NCBI GenBank assembly: GCA_964503885.1 | Contig: CAZDCD010000007.1 | Location: 62,001-126,000, forward strand | Origin: CAZDCD01 sp964503885 | Lineage (GTDB): Bacteria > Bacteroidota > Bacteroidia > Bacteroidales > UBA10428 | Length of the DNA: 64,000 bases | Direction: 5' to 3' | Shown: positions 63,664-64,000 of the stretch, in pieces | Numbering within the stretch: position 1 is the first letter of the stretch | Layout: every line of letters begins with the position of its first letter | Position numbers and translations under genes: made by a program | Notes under the pieces: model-generated | What the model was told of the DNA's origin: nothing | Seen by the model: the letters and a program-made list of their open reading frames with translations, nothing else | Database searches by the model: none

Positions 63664-63829
63664 CAGGCATGTAATATCCCGACATTGTGGTCCAGGGATT
63701 GCAATTCGGATTTTGCTGGGTATTGATAAATTCGAAGATACAAAAGGTGATAAAATTGGTGCTTACCTGATCAATGCTTCCAGGGTTAAGAATAGGGTTT
63801 ACCCAAATAAACTCGAATCTCTCACGCAT
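63632..63829 (-). CDS. small hypothetical ORF overlapping the deacetylase stop
   Basis: A 65-codon frame starts at an ATG that overlaps the deacetylase stop (ATGCGTGA), which would allow coupled translation. The product has a balanced composition with NPILNPGSIDQVSTNF, NPNCNPWTTMSGYYMPAK and no signal peptide. It overlaps the end of the convergent nucleotidyltransferase gene by 32 bp. I do not recognise it, and it lacks a lasso leader motif. It may be real or chance. Confidence 0.3.
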   Translation of the reverse strand: MRERFEFIWVNPILNPGSIDQVSTNFITFCIFEFINTQQNPNCNPWTTMSGYYMPAKAYGKDNAQ

Positions 63830-64000
63830 CTAGCAGGGACAAATGCTGGGGAATGGTCTTCGTGGTATATCCTTTATCCGTTAAAAACTCTAATGTTCGC
63901 GGTAGTGCATACATCATCCTTTCACCTGCTTTGGGCGAATCGTGAAAAACAACAATGGAACCGGGTTTTGTATTGCAGATCACATTCTGAAGGCATTTTT
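63822..64000 (-). CDS. polysaccharide deacetylase family protein, C-terminal part (5' end outside the window)
   Basis: The last 59 codons are visible. They contain the C-terminal block of NodB-type deacetylases: GSIVVFHDSPKAGERMMYAL with the metal/catalytic-region His of VFHDS, then LPRTLEFLTDKGYTTKTI and a stop at 63822. Family members remove acetyl groups from peptidoglycan, chitin-like or exopolysaccharide chains. The catalytic N-terminal part lies outside the window. It is convergent with the lasso cluster and marks its right-hand end. Confidence 0.85.
   Translation of the reverse strand, partial: KCLQNVICNTKPGSIVVFHDSPKAGERMMYALPRTLEFLTDKGYTTKTIPQHLSLLDA

Overview
The window is a stretch of a Bacteroidota chromosome. 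The evidence is two proteins with type IX secretion (T9SS) or gliding-motility type C-terminal domains, a PorP/SprF partner, SprB repeats, TonB proteins with Bacteroidota-style C-terminal domains, and promoters of the Bacteroidota form TTTG-N18/20-TAnnTTTG. I see no phage, insertion sequence, CRISPR array or rRNA. One tRNA (Ala-GGC) is present. Genus cannot be judged from the sequence alone.

Region 1 (1-14.4 kb) is mostly metabolic: the 3' part of nadB, dusB, a CPBP membrane protease, an unknown gene, two Xaa-Pro aminopeptidases, an sdhCAB operon and an alpha/beta hydrolase. Inside it (5.8-8.6 kb) lies a three-gene partner-switch module: a TPR/SpoIIE phosphatase, a SiaB-like kinase and a SiaC-like target. 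At 14.4-14.7 kb a small DUF6150-like gene is split by an in-frame TAG. At 14.8-18.8 kb an operon with a near-ideal promoter encodes a corrinoid protein, a UroD-type methyltransferase fused to thioredoxin-like domains, a CobW GTPase and a MetH-reactivation-like protein. It looks like a methyl-transfer pathway without its substrate-specific methyltransferase.

Region 2 (18.9-38.1 kb) carries housekeeping and envelope genes: a LOG protein, a lamin-tail secreted protein, asd (with a palindrome and a terminator-like hairpin in its leader), hflX, lipoproteins, two TonB genes, tRNA-Ala, an AlbA_2 protein, a redox cluster with a stand-alone GroES, TerC, a DNA polymerase III alpha subunit with a fused proofreading exonuclease, and trxA.

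Region 3 (38.1-50.2 kb, minus strand) is a nine-gene signalling run: CheR, a GAF/PAS membrane sensor, CheR, a CheB without a receiver domain, a GAF membrane protein, a GAF/PAS/SpoIIE phosphatase, SiaB-like and SiaC-like genes, and an ABCG-like transporter with a TerB-like N-terminus. It contains a second complete Sia-type partner switch, here joined to a methylation/demethylation pair.

Region 4 (50.4-57.1 kb) has a NodU/CmcH carbamoyltransferase, then a 1344-residue SprB-repeat protein with its PorP/SprF partner. The large gene changes sharply in base composition inside its first SprB repeat.

Region 5 (57.1-63.7 kb) is the most notable: a lasso-peptide biosynthetic cluster. A 48-codon precursor gene (57098-57244, minus) has the leader pattern W-x2-P-x-I-x3-G-x3-T-x and a predicted 19-residue core starting with Gly. 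It is followed (upstream on the minus strand) by the B2 protease and the B1/PqqD recognition protein. Then come a sulfotransferase (apparently with a non-ATG start), an HPr-kinase-like protein, the asparagine-synthase-like cyclase and a nucleotidyltransferase. The set predicts a lasso peptide modified by phosphorylation, sulfation and possibly nucleotidylation. The window ends in the 3' part of a polysaccharide deacetylase gene.
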